Shown: positions 8,703 through 16,823 of the stretch, one piece after another
How positions within the stretch are numbered: position 1 is the first letter of the stretch
Layout: the number at the start of each line of letters is the position of its first letter
Origin: Bacillota bacterium
Lineage (GTDB): Bacteria > Bacillota > Sulfobacillia > Sulfobacillales > Sulfobacillaceae
Direction of reading: 5' to 3'
DNA length: 64,000 nt
Assembly: GCA_021841025.1 (NCBI GenBank)
Contig: JAKBWA010000003.1
Span: forward strand, 1 to 64,000
Notes under the pieces: generated by a model
The model's input: the letters and a program-made list of their open reading frames with translations, nothing else
Databases searched by the model: none
Told to the model about the DNA's origin: nothing
Position numbers and translations under genes: made by a program

Positions 8703-8947
8703 ACTGCTTCGGTATGCAAACTTTTTAGGCAGTCTTGACAAATGTTCTTACCTCGAAAGGTCTCTATGTGTTCTGCGTTGCCACAAAAAATGCAGGCTGG
8801 CTCATATTTTTTCAGGACGATTTTTTCTTCGTCCACGTAAATTTCCAAGGAGTCCTTATCGGCAATTTGTAAAGTTCTTCGCAATTCGATGGGTAAAACG
8901 ACACGGCCTAGTTCATCGACTCGGCGAACGATTCCTGTTGATTTCAT
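8699..8947 (-). CDS. abrB: AbrB-type transition-state regulator with C-terminal zinc motif
   Basis: Swapped-hairpin DNA-binding protein of the AbrB family, which in Bacillus represses stationary-phase and sporulation genes during growth. The N-terminal 50 residues (MKSTGIVRRVDELGRVVLPIELRRTLQIADKDSLEIYVDEEKIVLKKYEP) are nearly those of B. subtilis AbrB. Instead of the Bacillus C-terminal domain there is a short CIFCGN...CQDC pair of CxxC knuckles, as in clostridial homologues. The track start at 9004 is too early; ATG at 8947 follows GGGAGTGAGAG. It is convergent with rsmI, as in B. subtilis. Confidence 0.92.
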   Translation of the reverse strand: MKSTGIVRRVDELGRVVLPIELRRTLQIADKDSLEIYVDEEKIVLKKYEPACIFCGNAEHIETFRGKNICQDCLKSLHTEAV

Positions 8948-9218
8948 CTCTCTCACTCCCTTATATTCGACAATATTTTGGAAATATGATACCAGAAATT
9001 CCAAAAACTAGTCAACAATAACAAAAAAATTTGTCGAGTAACGTAATGGAAAAAAGAGGAGACAAAATTCGCCAGGATAGTGAGAAGGTCAATTTGAGAT
9101 CAACGCATCAAGATCAAAAGAGAGATCGGTGTCGCTATTGATGAAAATCTGCCAGCCGCCCAGGCAGACGCCAATTCATTTGTCCATGTGCCTTGGGTTG
9201 GTGTGCCAGGTTTGCCCA

Positions 9219-10748
9219 TTATGACTCGGGTTCCGGCGAGGGTTCGGGTCGTAATTTGGACTCCGCTTGTCTTGTCACTGCATGGGCATAGAATAGGAAA
9301 ATCAAACCGATGAGAAAAATCAAAACGCCCAGAATATTGGCGGAAGAATAATCACTGATAAGAAGCATTGTCACAAGGCTCCATAGAGTTGTGCCGATCA
9401 CCGCCAAAAACAGGTTATGGTTTCCCAGTCTAAAAATCGACAGGCACACCAAAGTGGCCGTCGCGGCGGCCCACATGGGATTCACGCCAAGGACAAAGTG
9501 GGTGGGAGAAAATCCGGACAAAACGTTCAAACCCACTGCCACGGCGATGCCGCTGCCCATGGCTGTCAGCACGGCTCGAGAAGAAAGGTTTCGTCCCCAT
9601 ATCAATGCGGCTAGAGTAGGACCCACCACGGCCGCATTGCGCAATGTCAGGCCAAAAACCCGCCACCAGGCCAATTGATCCGGGCGCCACAGACCATAGA
9701 GGATCAGGACCGAGCCCTCAATGAACAAACTCAGGCGCAACCAAGACACGCTCGAGGCTTTTCCCAACAAATCGCCACTGACGCTGATAGCGCCGGAAAA
9801 TAGCAATGGCCCGCACCACATAAGAGCCAAAGACCACATGGCCATCCCCATCAGCCCGACCATAGCGGTGGGAGCGTGGGCCAGCACGAGGTGAAAAAAC
9901 GCCTGCAGCCCGTTGAGATGGGAATTGCCAGTCAACTCACGGGTGCGCACTCCAAGCCATGTACTCACACCGATAATCACTATAAGCCAGAGGGTTGATA
10001 TCCATGTAGCCCATTGCGCATCGCGTTTTTTCCTGGCTGCGGCCAGTGTTTGGATTTCGGCTTGCGCCGAGACAACGTTGAGAATATTCATACCAAACCA
10101 GACCACCACCAGACCGTGGTCAGTGGTCCACCACTGCCAATACGAGGGACTAAGAGCCAAATCAGAAGACGGAGATGCGCTTCCAATTTTCCAGATGGCA
10201 TAAAGCATACCGGTCAACACCATGACCAAATTAAAACCCTGAAGCCGCGCCAAAGACATGATTCCGCCGAACTGTATAGTGATGAGAATGAGGACGGTCG
10301 TGGCTATCAAACTGAGCCACAAGGGCCAATGAAGCCAGGTGCCCAGAAAAAATGCCGCGGCCAGTTGGTTGGACAAGGCAAAAATGGGAAAAGTTCCGCC
10401 TATCACTATAGCGCTCAACCGCCTTACTCCCGGTCCGAAAACGCGTCCGAGAAGATCACTGTTGGAGATGTAGTGATACCGGGCAAATAGAGGCATGAAG
10501 GCGCTCACTAACACGGACATGAGGGCGACACTTACGCCATACCATAGGGCGCTCACTCCATAGCGGTAGGCTGTATCCAGTTCTACGACAATCAAAGACG
10601 ATGACCACAGGGCTGTCACCATAACAAAAATCGTCCAAAAACCCAGTTGGCGATTCCCGTCTCGGTAGGATTGAAGGGTCCGTGCGGCGCTTTTCTTGCC
10701 TAATACCAAAAGCGCAACTACATAACCGGAAAATAACACAACTAACAC
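9219..10748 (-). CDS. Sodium:solute symporter (SSS) family transporter
   Basis: A 509-residue integral membrane protein with about thirteen hydrophobic segments. The cytoplasmic loop after TM1 (KKSAARTLQSYRDGNRQLGFWTIFVMVTALWSSSLIVVELDTAYRYGVSALWYG) and the following NSDLLGRVFGPGVRRLSAIVIGG match the sodium/solute symporter family. Members move sugars, amino acids, carboxylates or ions with sodium or protons; the substrate is not readable. Start is GTG at 10748 preceded by AGAGAGGAC. Its promoter carries an operator-like palindrome over the -10 box. The gene is an insertion relative to the Bacillus order, beside doxDA and on the opposite strand. Confidence 0.82.
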   Translation of the reverse strand: MLVVLFSGYVVALLVLGKKSAARTLQSYRDGNRQLGFWTIFVMVTALWSSSLIVVELDTAYRYGVSALWYGVSVALMSVLVSAFMPLFARYHYISNSDLLGRVFGPGVRRLSAIVIGGTFPIFALSNQLAAAFFLGTWLHWPLWLSLIATTVLILITIQFGGIMSLARLQGFNLVMVLTGMLYAIWKIGSASPSSDLALSPSYWQWWTTDHGLVVVWFGMNILNVVSAQAEIQTLAAARKKRDAQWATWISTLWLIVIIGVSTWLGVRTRELTGNSHLNGLQAFFHLVLAHAPTAMVGLMGMAMWSLALMWCGPLLFSGAISVSGDLLGKASSVSWLRLSLFIEGSVLILYGLWRPDQLAWWRVFGLTLRNAAVVGPTLAALIWGRNLSSRAVLTAMGSGIAVAVGLNVLSGFSPTHFVLGVNPMWAAATATLVCLSIFRLGNHNLFLAVIGTTLWSLVTMLLISDYSSANILGVLIFLIGLIFLFYAHAVTRQAESKLRPEPSPEPES

Positions 10749-10772
10749 GGCGACCGTCCTCTCTTTAATATC

Positions 10773-10818
10773 CTATAAATACGATAGTATTTATAGCCTT
10801 ATTTGTGGTGTGTGTCAA
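10773..10818 (-). promoter_or_regulatory. Sigma-A-type promoter with palindromic operator for the SSS transporter
   Basis: On the minus strand TTGACA (10818-10813) and TATAAA (10795-10790) are spaced by exactly 17 bases. A perfect inverted repeat CTATAAATAC-GATA-GTATTTATAG (10773-10796) covers the -10 box and continues downstream, which is where a repressor would block polymerase. The gene starts 25 bases below the palindrome. Confidence 0.65.
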
Positions 10819-11111
10819 CCATTCCGCGTGAGTTTGTGCAACCCCTGAGGTTTTATGCCTTGGCCATTGGCGGCACTCAAGCCGTATGGAAAGAGTTCGC
10901 TGACTTAGGAGAAAAATAAGACATTAGCAAAGTGACAATAAGATCCTAAGACTTTACCATGGCCATGAACCGTACTGGGTCCACAGCAACTGAGTGGCCC
11001 TCTGATTGGCGTTCGATCCAGAAATGAATCAAACAGACGGGAGGAAATCAATTGGCGCAAGTGGATCTATCGTCACAATACCAAAGAGATAGGAATGAAA
11101 GAGAATCGTAA
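10819..11111. other. Intergenic region with a short open stretch
   Basis: The region between the divergent SSS and doxD genes. A short reading frame from GTG 10812 to TAA 10919 translates plausibly (IPREFVQPLRFYALAIGGTQAVWKEFADLGEK) but is only 35 codons and may be a gene remnant. No clear promoter for doxD was found. Confidence 0.3.
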
Positions 11112-11618
11112 ATGATGCCGTTATCATATCTGTGGCCCCTGCGTTTCATTCTAGGGTTTCAGTTTTTCACCGCTTGGGTGAGGCGGTATATTAACGCCCC
11201 ACAAAAACTTGACTACTACGCTAAAAGCAACATCGGTCATAAGTTCCAGTCATTTCTTCCGCATGCTCTTGACCCTATCCATGTTATCGTAGGCGACCTT
11301 GTGCTCCGGCCCCATCTGGCAGGGGATTTTTTGATTATTTTCAGCTGGATTGAATGTTTGGTGGGTCTATGCCTCATGACGGGTACCCTGACCCGTTTTG
11401 CGGCTCTCGGTGGTGTGCTGTTGTCCTTTGGAATGCTTTGTGGAAATGGCTGGCAGGGAACAACGTGTATTGACGAATTTCAGATTGGCACAGTCGAAGG
11501 AATTGCCTGTATGGTGTTTCTGTTTACGGGAGCGGGATCCGGACGCATCAATCATTGGATTCACCAGAAATGGGATGGATACGTGAAGATGGGACGGCGG
11601 CGCATTCATCTGACTTGA
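11112..11618 (+). CDS. doxD: Thiosulfate:quinone oxidoreductase, DoxD subunit
   Basis: Membrane subunit of thiosulfate:quinone oxidoreductase, which oxidises thiosulfate to tetrathionate and passes electrons to quinone. The 168-residue protein has four membrane helices. It starts with the family motif PLRFILGFQFFTAWVRRY and contains NIGHKFQSFLPHALDP, LVGLCLMTGTLTRFAALGG and the conserved NGWQGTTCIDEFQIGTVEGIA segment. Length fits archaeal DoxD (about 175). ATG 11112 is followed directly by a second ATG; the ribosome site is weak. A doxA-like gene follows, as in Acidianus, so the pair probably forms the enzyme. It supports an acidophilic sulfur-oxidising lifestyle. Confidence 0.82.
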   Translation: MMPLSYLWPLRFILGFQFFTAWVRRYINAPQKLDYYAKSNIGHKFQSFLPHALDPIHVIVGDLVLRPHLAGDFLIIFSWIECLVGLCLMTGTLTRFAALGGVLLSFGMLCGNGWQGTTCIDEFQIGTVEGIACMVFLFTGAGSGRINHWIHQKWDGYVKMGRRRIHLT

Positions 11619-11701
11619 GATCGCTCGGAATAAAGGGAAGAAAGATTGTTGTCAGCGCGCAACGCCATATCGTCCAGACAAACAAGAAGGGAGAAGAAGT
11701 G

Positions 11702-12109
11702 ATGACGCACCGTCCTGTCGGCTCTCTTGCCAAGAGGATCTCACTCGAGTCATCTATTGTCCGTCGGAAGAGTTGGGGGCTCTTGATCATTGCGGTCATC
11801 GTGACCTTGCTGGCCTATCAATCGGAACATCACGGACTGTGGGGAAGACTCGTCAACTACAGTAAGACTCCTCAAATCAGTTTGATCGGGACGAGGATTA
11901 GGCCCAGGGATTTGTCTCTCAGTTTATACCGGACCGGAGGGCCCGCGATGTATGGAGATTTTGTCGTTCAAGTCACCCTCGAAGGGGTAGGCGGTCATCA
12001 TTCTTGGGAAGTGTGGGGTCCAAAAGCCCTGGCCTCTTTGCCCCGCTCCCAGATTATTGTGCAAGATGTCAGTGGAATTCACTGGACGAGCGTCGTGCCG
12101 GTTCCGTGA
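11702..12109 (+). CDS. doxA: Thiosulfate:quinone oxidoreductase, DoxA-like subunit
   Basis: Probable small partner of DoxD. The 135-residue translation has one N-terminal membrane segment (SWGLLIIAVIVTLLAYQS), then an extracytoplasmic beta-rich domain with ISLIGTRIRPRDLSLSLYRTGGPAMYGDFVVQVTL, matching the general DoxA layout (signal anchor plus soluble domain). The assignment depends partly on its position directly after doxD. ATG 11702 follows AAGGGAGAAG; the track start at 11555 would overlap doxD and lacks a site. The spacing of 83 bases suggests cotranscription. Confidence 0.6.
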   Translation: MTHRPVGSLAKRISLESSIVRRKSWGLLIIAVIVTLLAYQSEHHGLWGRLVNYSKTPQISLIGTRIRPRDLSLSLYRTGGPAMYGDFVVQVTLEGVGGHHSWEVWGPKALASLPRSQIIVQDVSGIHWTSVVPVP

Positions 12110-12649
12110 TACTCTAACATACTTCAGTTAAGATGGTTTAAGTTGAGGGGAGGGACAGGGAACGGAACAAGATCTCGTGATGAACCGGGGTGAGTTTAGC
12201 TGGCCCAGCCATGGGCAAGGATGCCGTGGAGGCGGGTCAGAAAATCTGGTGTTGGAGATCTTACAACGCCGGGATGATTCGTATGGACTGGGGTTGAGTG
12301 AGAGGGCGGACAGTTATGCCGGGGCGAAATCCAATGAAACCAAGCACCTGCTTATGCGGATCCTAGATTGCATGCGGACACTGTCTTTTGTGGGATAAAC
12401 ACCGTGAATTGGTCTGGCAACATTGTCCTTGTTGATTGGCTCGTGGTGGCTTGTGCTTGGGCCACTTCACGCCCTTATCCCAGATGATCCCGCATAAAAG
12501 ACCGAACAAAAGGGGGCAAGGGCACGGCACCCGGGCCGTTAAATCATCCGACTGATTCTCTCTATCGCCATCCCAAAGAGAAGGACAAGGCCGTGACGGC
12601 GATAACCGTGGTTGCCGCTCAACTCTGCCAGGACCTGGCCATTTACGTT
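12110..12649. other. Intergenic region with no supported gene
   Basis: About 540 bases between doxA and the metG promoter. The ORF at 12177-12398 is glycine- and charge-rich, lacks a recognisable domain and shows no good ribosome site. I see no repeat, tRNA or terminator of note. Confidence 0.4.
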
Positions 12650-12678
12650 TTGACGAACTGCAAGAAGTCTTTTATAAT
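12650..12678 (+). promoter_or_regulatory. Sigma-A-type promoter of the metG T-box transcript
   Basis: TTGACG (12650-12655), a 17-base spacer and a perfect TATAAT (12673-12678). The expected transcription start near 12685 is exactly where the T-box leader begins. Confidence 0.75.
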
Positions 12679-12684
12679 CAAGTA

Positions 12685-12903
12685 AATTGCGATGAGAAGG
12701 AGCGTCTGAGGCTTTGATCCGTAAAGCGAGTTGACGGGGGTGTGAGGTCAGCCGGATGGGTTTTGGACTATGGCCCTTGAGCAGGGGTGCGAACAGAGAG
12801 TAGCATCCACGGCGTCCCCGTTATTGGACTAATGAGACCCTATGGTGAACAAGGGTGGTACCGCGGTCATGTCCGCCCCTTGACTAAAGGGTATTTTTTT
12901 TTG
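12685..12903 (+). promoter_or_regulatory. T-box riboswitch leader upstream of metG
   Basis: The leader contains the signature T-box AGGGTGGTACCGCGG (12852-12866) and a 5' stem I region with GCGATGAGAAGGAGCG, whose GATGAGAAGGAG part resembles the K-turn/AGAG element. A small hairpin CCCTT-GACTA-AAGGG ends in a run of eleven T (12893-12903) and can serve as the terminator. T-boxes bind uncharged tRNA and allow readthrough when it is abundant. An ATG at 12770-12772 (GGACTATGGCC) lies on the 3' side of stem I and is the best methionine specifier candidate; I could not fold the RNA to prove it. Confidence 0.85.
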
Positions 12904-12932
12904 GACGAAGCGATCTAGGGAGGTTGAGAGGA

Positions 12933-14948
12933 ATGGTTGCCAACGACGACCAATGGGGGAGTAAGACGCAAAAATCGAAGAAGACGTGGTACTTAACGAC
13001 TCCCATCTATTATCCGAGTGCCAATCTGCACATTGGCCATGCGTACACAACGGTCGCCGCTGATGCATTGGCGCGTTTTCACCGGCTGTATGGGGACGAT
13101 GTGCTGTTTGTCACAGGAACCGATGAACATGGTCAGAAGATTGCTCAAAAAGCCGCGGAAGCCAATAAAGAACCCAAGGAATTTGTGGACGGGATTGCGG
13201 GTTTTATCCAAGATCCATTGTGGAAGACTTTGGGTATTTCCTATGACCGGTTCATTCGCACAACCGATTCCGATCATATTGAGATTGTGCAGCATGTATT
13301 CAAACAGCTTATGGACCGCGGTGACATTTACAAAGGAACATACGAGGGATGGTATTGCCTTCCCGATGAGACATTTTGGACCGAATCGAAACTTGTCGAC
13401 GGGAAGTGCCCCGACTGTGGACGTCCCGTCGAGCGTGTGCGCCAGGAAAGCTACTTCTTTGCCATGGGTCGTTATCAACAACGCATGAAGGAGTATATCT
13501 TGACTCATCCTGATTTCATACAGCCGCCCAGCCGGCGTAATGAAATGTTGAGTTTTTTGGACCTGGGATTAGAGGACCTATCGATTTCCCGAACTTCATT
13601 GAGCTGGGGAATTAGGGTGCCGGGCGATCCTCAACACGTCATTTATGTCTGGTTTGATGCTTTGATCAATTATCTGACGGCTGCCGGCTATGCGTTGGCC
13701 AACAAGAAATTTGAAGAAGTCTGGCCACCTAATGTGCAGCTTGTTGGTAAAGAGATCGTACGCTTTCACACCATTATCTGGCCGATTATTTTAATGGCTT
13801 TGGATTTGCCCTTGCCCGAACGGGTTTTTGGCCACGGATGGCTTCTCATTGGCGATACAAAAATATCCAAATCCCGGGGCAATGCCGTAGATCCTCTCGA
13901 ACTGGTTGAAAAATATGGTGTAGATGCCATCCGTTACTACCTTTTGCGGGAAGTTCCATTTGGTGCGGACGGCAATTATACAGAAGAATCCCTGAGATTG
14001 AGGATCAACGTGGATTTAGCCAACGATTTGGGAAATTTGCTCAGTCGTACAACCGCCATGATTAACCGTTTTGCCAATGGACGCATTCCTCCTCTGACTT
14101 CTCCCAGTCGGGACATTGACCGGATGCTGCCCAATTTGGCCCAAGAGGTCTACCAGGGCGTGGAAAAGGCCATGCACCAGCTTCTCATTTCTGATGCCAT
14201 TCAACAGATCTATCGGCTGATCCGGGCGGCCAACAAATATATTGAAGACCGGTCCCCGTGGAAGCTGGCGAAAGATGCAGCCTTGCGGACAGAATTGGAC
14301 ACCGTGCTATATAATCTGGCCGAAACACTGCGGATTGTTTCGGTATTGCTCAGTCCTTTTTTGATTGAAACACCGGAAAAGATCCGAAAACAGCTGGGAC
14401 TGACCGAACCCGTCCGCTCTTACCGAGAGGCCATTTTTGGACAATTTCAAGGCGGTGAAAAGATTGAGCGGGGAGAAGCTTTGTTCCCGCGTTTGGAAAA
14501 TCCAAAGGGGACAGAAAATCCGAAATCTGATGGTGAGAGACTAAGTCCTGAGCAATCTGCCCCTGCAACACCCAAAATCTCTCAAGAGGCCCCGGAGTCA
14601 AAGTCAGGAAGTGAAGAAACAACCCAGGAAATTGGAATCGAAGAATTTCAAAAGATCGACCTTAGAGTGGGCACGATTCGCCACGCTGACGTGGTTCCGT
14701 CGGCGGATCGCTTGTTGAAATTGACCGTATTTGACGGGCACCGAGAGAGGACGATAGTCTCTGGTATTCGGGCCCACTATGAAGCCCATGAACTGGTTGG
14801 GCAGCAGGTGATATTGGTGGCGAATTTAAAGCCCGTTAAATTGCGCGGAATCATGAGTGAAGGGATGCTCTTGGCAGGATCGCAAGACGGGATATTAAGC
14901 TTAATCACTCCTTCCGCTACCTTGCCTGAAGGAGCGAGAGTCAAATGA
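12933..14948 (+). CDS. metG: Methionyl-tRNA synthetase with C-terminal tRNA-binding domain
   Basis: Class I aminoacyl-tRNA synthetase charging tRNA-Met, 671 residues. HIGH is at residues 33-36 in PSANLHIGHAYTT and KMSKS appears as KISKSRGN. The zinc-knuckle insert contains KCPDCGRPVER. After the anticodon-binding helical domain a charged, low-complexity linker (about residues 520-565) leads to an Arc1p/EMAP-II-like domain (FQKIDLRVGTIRHADVVPSADRLLKLTVFDG) that dimerises and binds tRNA, as in Bacillus. The track starts at a TTG at 12924; ATG 12933 is nine bases from GGGAGG. Expression is controlled by the T-box leader. Confidence 0.96.
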   Translation: MVANDDQWGSKTQKSKKTWYLTTPIYYPSANLHIGHAYTTVAADALARFHRLYGDDVLFVTGTDEHGQKIAQKAAEANKEPKEFVDGIAGFIQDPLWKTLGISYDRFIRTTDSDHIEIVQHVFKQLMDRGDIYKGTYEGWYCLPDETFWTESKLVDGKCPDCGRPVERVRQESYFFAMGRYQQRMKEYILTHPDFIQPPSRRNEMLSFLDLGLEDLSISRTSLSWGIRVPGDPQHVIYVWFDALINYLTAAGYALANKKFEEVWPPNVQLVGKEIVRFHTIIWPIILMALDLPLPERVFGHGWLLIGDTKISKSRGNAVDPLELVEKYGVDAIRYYLLREVPFGADGNYTEESLRLRINVDLANDLGNLLSRTTAMINRFANGRIPPLTSPSRDIDRMLPNLAQEVYQGVEKAMHQLLISDAIQQIYRLIRAANKYIEDRSPWKLAKDAALRTELDTVLYNLAETLRIVSVLLSPFLIETPEKIRKQLGLTEPVRSYREAIFGQFQGGEKIERGEALFPRLENPKGTENPKSDGERLSPEQSAPATPKISQEAPESKSGSEETTQEIGIEEFQKIDLRVGTIRHADVVPSADRLLKLTVFDGHRERTIVSGIRAHYEAHELVGQQVILVANLKPVKLRGIMSEGMLLAGSQDGILSLITPSATLPEGARVK

Positions 14949-15709
14949 ACGTCATGGGGTTTGATTCACACTGTCACCTTCAGGATCCGGCCTTCGACGA
15001 GGACAGGGAAGCCGTGTACAGCCGGGCGTTTAGTCAGTCACTCGGTCTTTTGGTGCCGGGCTATGACATGAAATCATCGGCCCAGGCCGTTCTACTGGCC
15101 GATAGTCACGAGGCGCTGTGGGCGTTGGCGGGCGTTCATCCGCATGATGCCAAGACTTTTTCGAACGCGGATCAACAGCAGTTGAAGAATTGGGCACGTC
15201 AAGAGGGCGTAGTCGGTATTGGTGAGATTGGTCTAGATTACCACTACATGAATAGTCCTAAAGAAATCCAAAAGGAGGTTTTCCAAGCCCAGGCCAAGCT
15301 AGCGCGCGAGTTGGACCTTCCTGTCTCTGTGCATTCACGGGAGGCAGAAGATGACACATGGGCCATTTTACGAGAACTTCCCGGGATTCGCGGAGTTTTG
15401 CATTGTTTTACCGGGAGCAAGGAATTTGCCGAAAAATTGTTGGATCTAGGATTCTACCTTTCCTTTGCGGGACCCGTGTCCTTTAAGAATGCCCATGAGC
15501 TGAGAGAAATTGTAGCATGGGCTCCTATGGACAGAATTCTGATCGAAACAGACTCGCCCTATCTGTCTCCTGTTCCCTGGAGAGGGCAGCGCAATGAGCC
15601 GTTGCGGGTTGTCCGGGTAGCCGAGGTGGTGGCGGCCCAAAAAAATTTTTCGACGAAGCAGGTATTTGACGACACAACGTCGAATATAAAACATGTGTTT
15701 CGCGTCTGA
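14945..15709 (+). CDS. TatD-family metal-dependent hydrolase (YabD)
   Basis: TIM-barrel metallohydrolase of the TatD DNase family, 254 residues. Metal ligands are visible in FDSHCHL (H-x-H), GIGEIGLDYHY (glutamate), SVHSREAEDDT, LHCFTGS and ETDSPYLSP. Family members act as 3'-5' exonucleases or in DNA quality control; the cellular substrate here is not known. Its ATG overlaps the metG stop by four bases, so it is translationally coupled to it, and the same order occurs in B. subtilis (metS-yabD). Confidence 0.93.
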   Translation: MNVMGFDSHCHLQDPAFDEDREAVYSRAFSQSLGLLVPGYDMKSSAQAVLLADSHEALWALAGVHPHDAKTFSNADQQQLKNWARQEGVVGIGEIGLDYHYMNSPKEIQKEVFQAQAKLARELDLPVSVHSREAEDDTWAILRELPGIRGVLHCFTGSKEFAEKLLDLGFYLSFAGPVSFKNAHELREIVAWAPMDRILIETDSPYLSPVPWRGQRNEPLRVVRVAEVVAAQKNFSTKQVFDDTTSNIKHVFRV

Positions 15710-15823
15710 GGGCCCGAGTTACATTTTATGGAAGATATGGAGGCGAGTGGTAACGGAACTGACGGCCTTAGGGCTGTTTGCCGTTCCGAAGAAAGACATA
15801 CGAATCATAAAGGAGGACAGCTT

Positions 15824-16807
15824 TTGGCTAAATGGACGTTTAAAGCGGTGCGTCCTTGGCTATTTGGGGCGCTGGCTGCTGCAACCATTGGCACGGGGCT
15901 GGCTAGTACACAATATCGCCCGGTAACTATTCATATTTTCAGCCCAACAGGCAATCGATCGATGAAGTTCTGGACTTTCAAAACCAAGGTTCGCAACATT
16001 TTGGCTCAGGCTCGTGTTCCCCTCGCTGCACGGGACAGGGTGCAAGTTACGCGCAATAGGGGCAATACGACGATTTTGGTGCGGGACGCAATACCCATTT
16101 GGGTACGAACGGCCCACCGCCATTTCAAATATTGGACAACAGAGTACCATGTTGGCAGTATTCTCTCGCATCTAGGCATCAAACTGCAGCCCTTGGATAA
16201 AGTCAGGCCGCCGTTGACGGCTAGCATCACGGCTGGCAGTACGGTGGATGTGATTCGGCAGTGGCTCGTGAAAAAATCTGTGACATCAAGCCTTCCGTTT
16301 GCTGTAACGTACCGACCAGATCCAAGACTCGTCAAAGGGCGCAAACAAGTGATACAGCACGGCAGGCAAGGCGTGGTATCGACTACCATCCAGTATCTCG
16401 TGCAAAATGGTTCGCCTTTAAATGGCAAAGTTGTGGCTAAGAAAGTGACGAAACCTCCCTCCCCCGAAGTTATTGCTTATGGCACTGCCCCTGCTGTTAC
16501 CGTAAACGGGCACGCTATGCCTATACAGCGTCAGATGTATATGGTCAGTACCGGCTATTGGCCCAATCCGGCCTGGTCTTCAGGATTGACTGCTAGCGGC
16601 ACACCCGCGCATTATGGCGTTGTTGCCGTAGATCCGGCCGTCATTCCTTTGGGAACACGTCTTTACGTTCCCGGATATGGATATGCTGTGGCTGAAGACA
16701 CGGGTTCTGCTATTGTCGGGAACCGGATTGACCTGTGTTTCAACAACCAAAGCCAGGCCATGAATTGGGGTGTGCGACCCTTGGAAGTTTATATCCTGGG
16801 CAACTAA
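15824..16807 (+). CDS. YabE-like cell-wall protein with DUF348, G5 and 3D domains
   Basis: Exported peptidoglycan-active protein of the YabE/Rpf-like group. After a basic N-terminus and one membrane segment (RPWLFGALAAATIGTGLA) come two DUF348-type repeats (about residues 30-75 and 85-135), a G5-like domain, and a C-terminal 3D domain with VSTGYWPNPAWSSGLTASGTPAHYGVVAVDP, AEDTGSAI and NRIDLCF, whose aspartates are the predicted catalytic residues. The TTG at 15824, seven bases after AGGAGG, is clearly better than the track start. The gene lies between tatD and rsmA as in Bacillus, but the usual rnmV (5S maturase) between it and rsmA is missing. Confidence 0.88.
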   Translation: MAKWTFKAVRPWLFGALAAATIGTGLASTQYRPVTIHIFSPTGNRSMKFWTFKTKVRNILAQARVPLAARDRVQVTRNRGNTTILVRDAIPIWVRTAHRHFKYWTTEYHVGSILSHLGIKLQPLDKVRPPLTASITAGSTVDVIRQWLVKKSVTSSLPFAVTYRPDPRLVKGRKQVIQHGRQGVVSTTIQYLVQNGSPLNGKVVAKKVTKPPSPEVIAYGTAPAVTVNGHAMPIQRQMYMVSTGYWPNPAWSSGLTASGTPAHYGVVAVDPAVIPLGTRLYVPGYGYAVAEDTGSAIVGNRIDLCFNNQSQAMNWGVRPLEVYILGN

Positions 16808-16823
16808 CCAAGGGTGGTGTAAT

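Noticed and set aside
9060-9218. Protein-like stretch between abrB and the SSS gene (AIDENLPAAQADANSFVHVPWVGVPGLP)
   Set aside because: No start, no ribosome site and no recognised family; may be a coding remnant but too weak to call.
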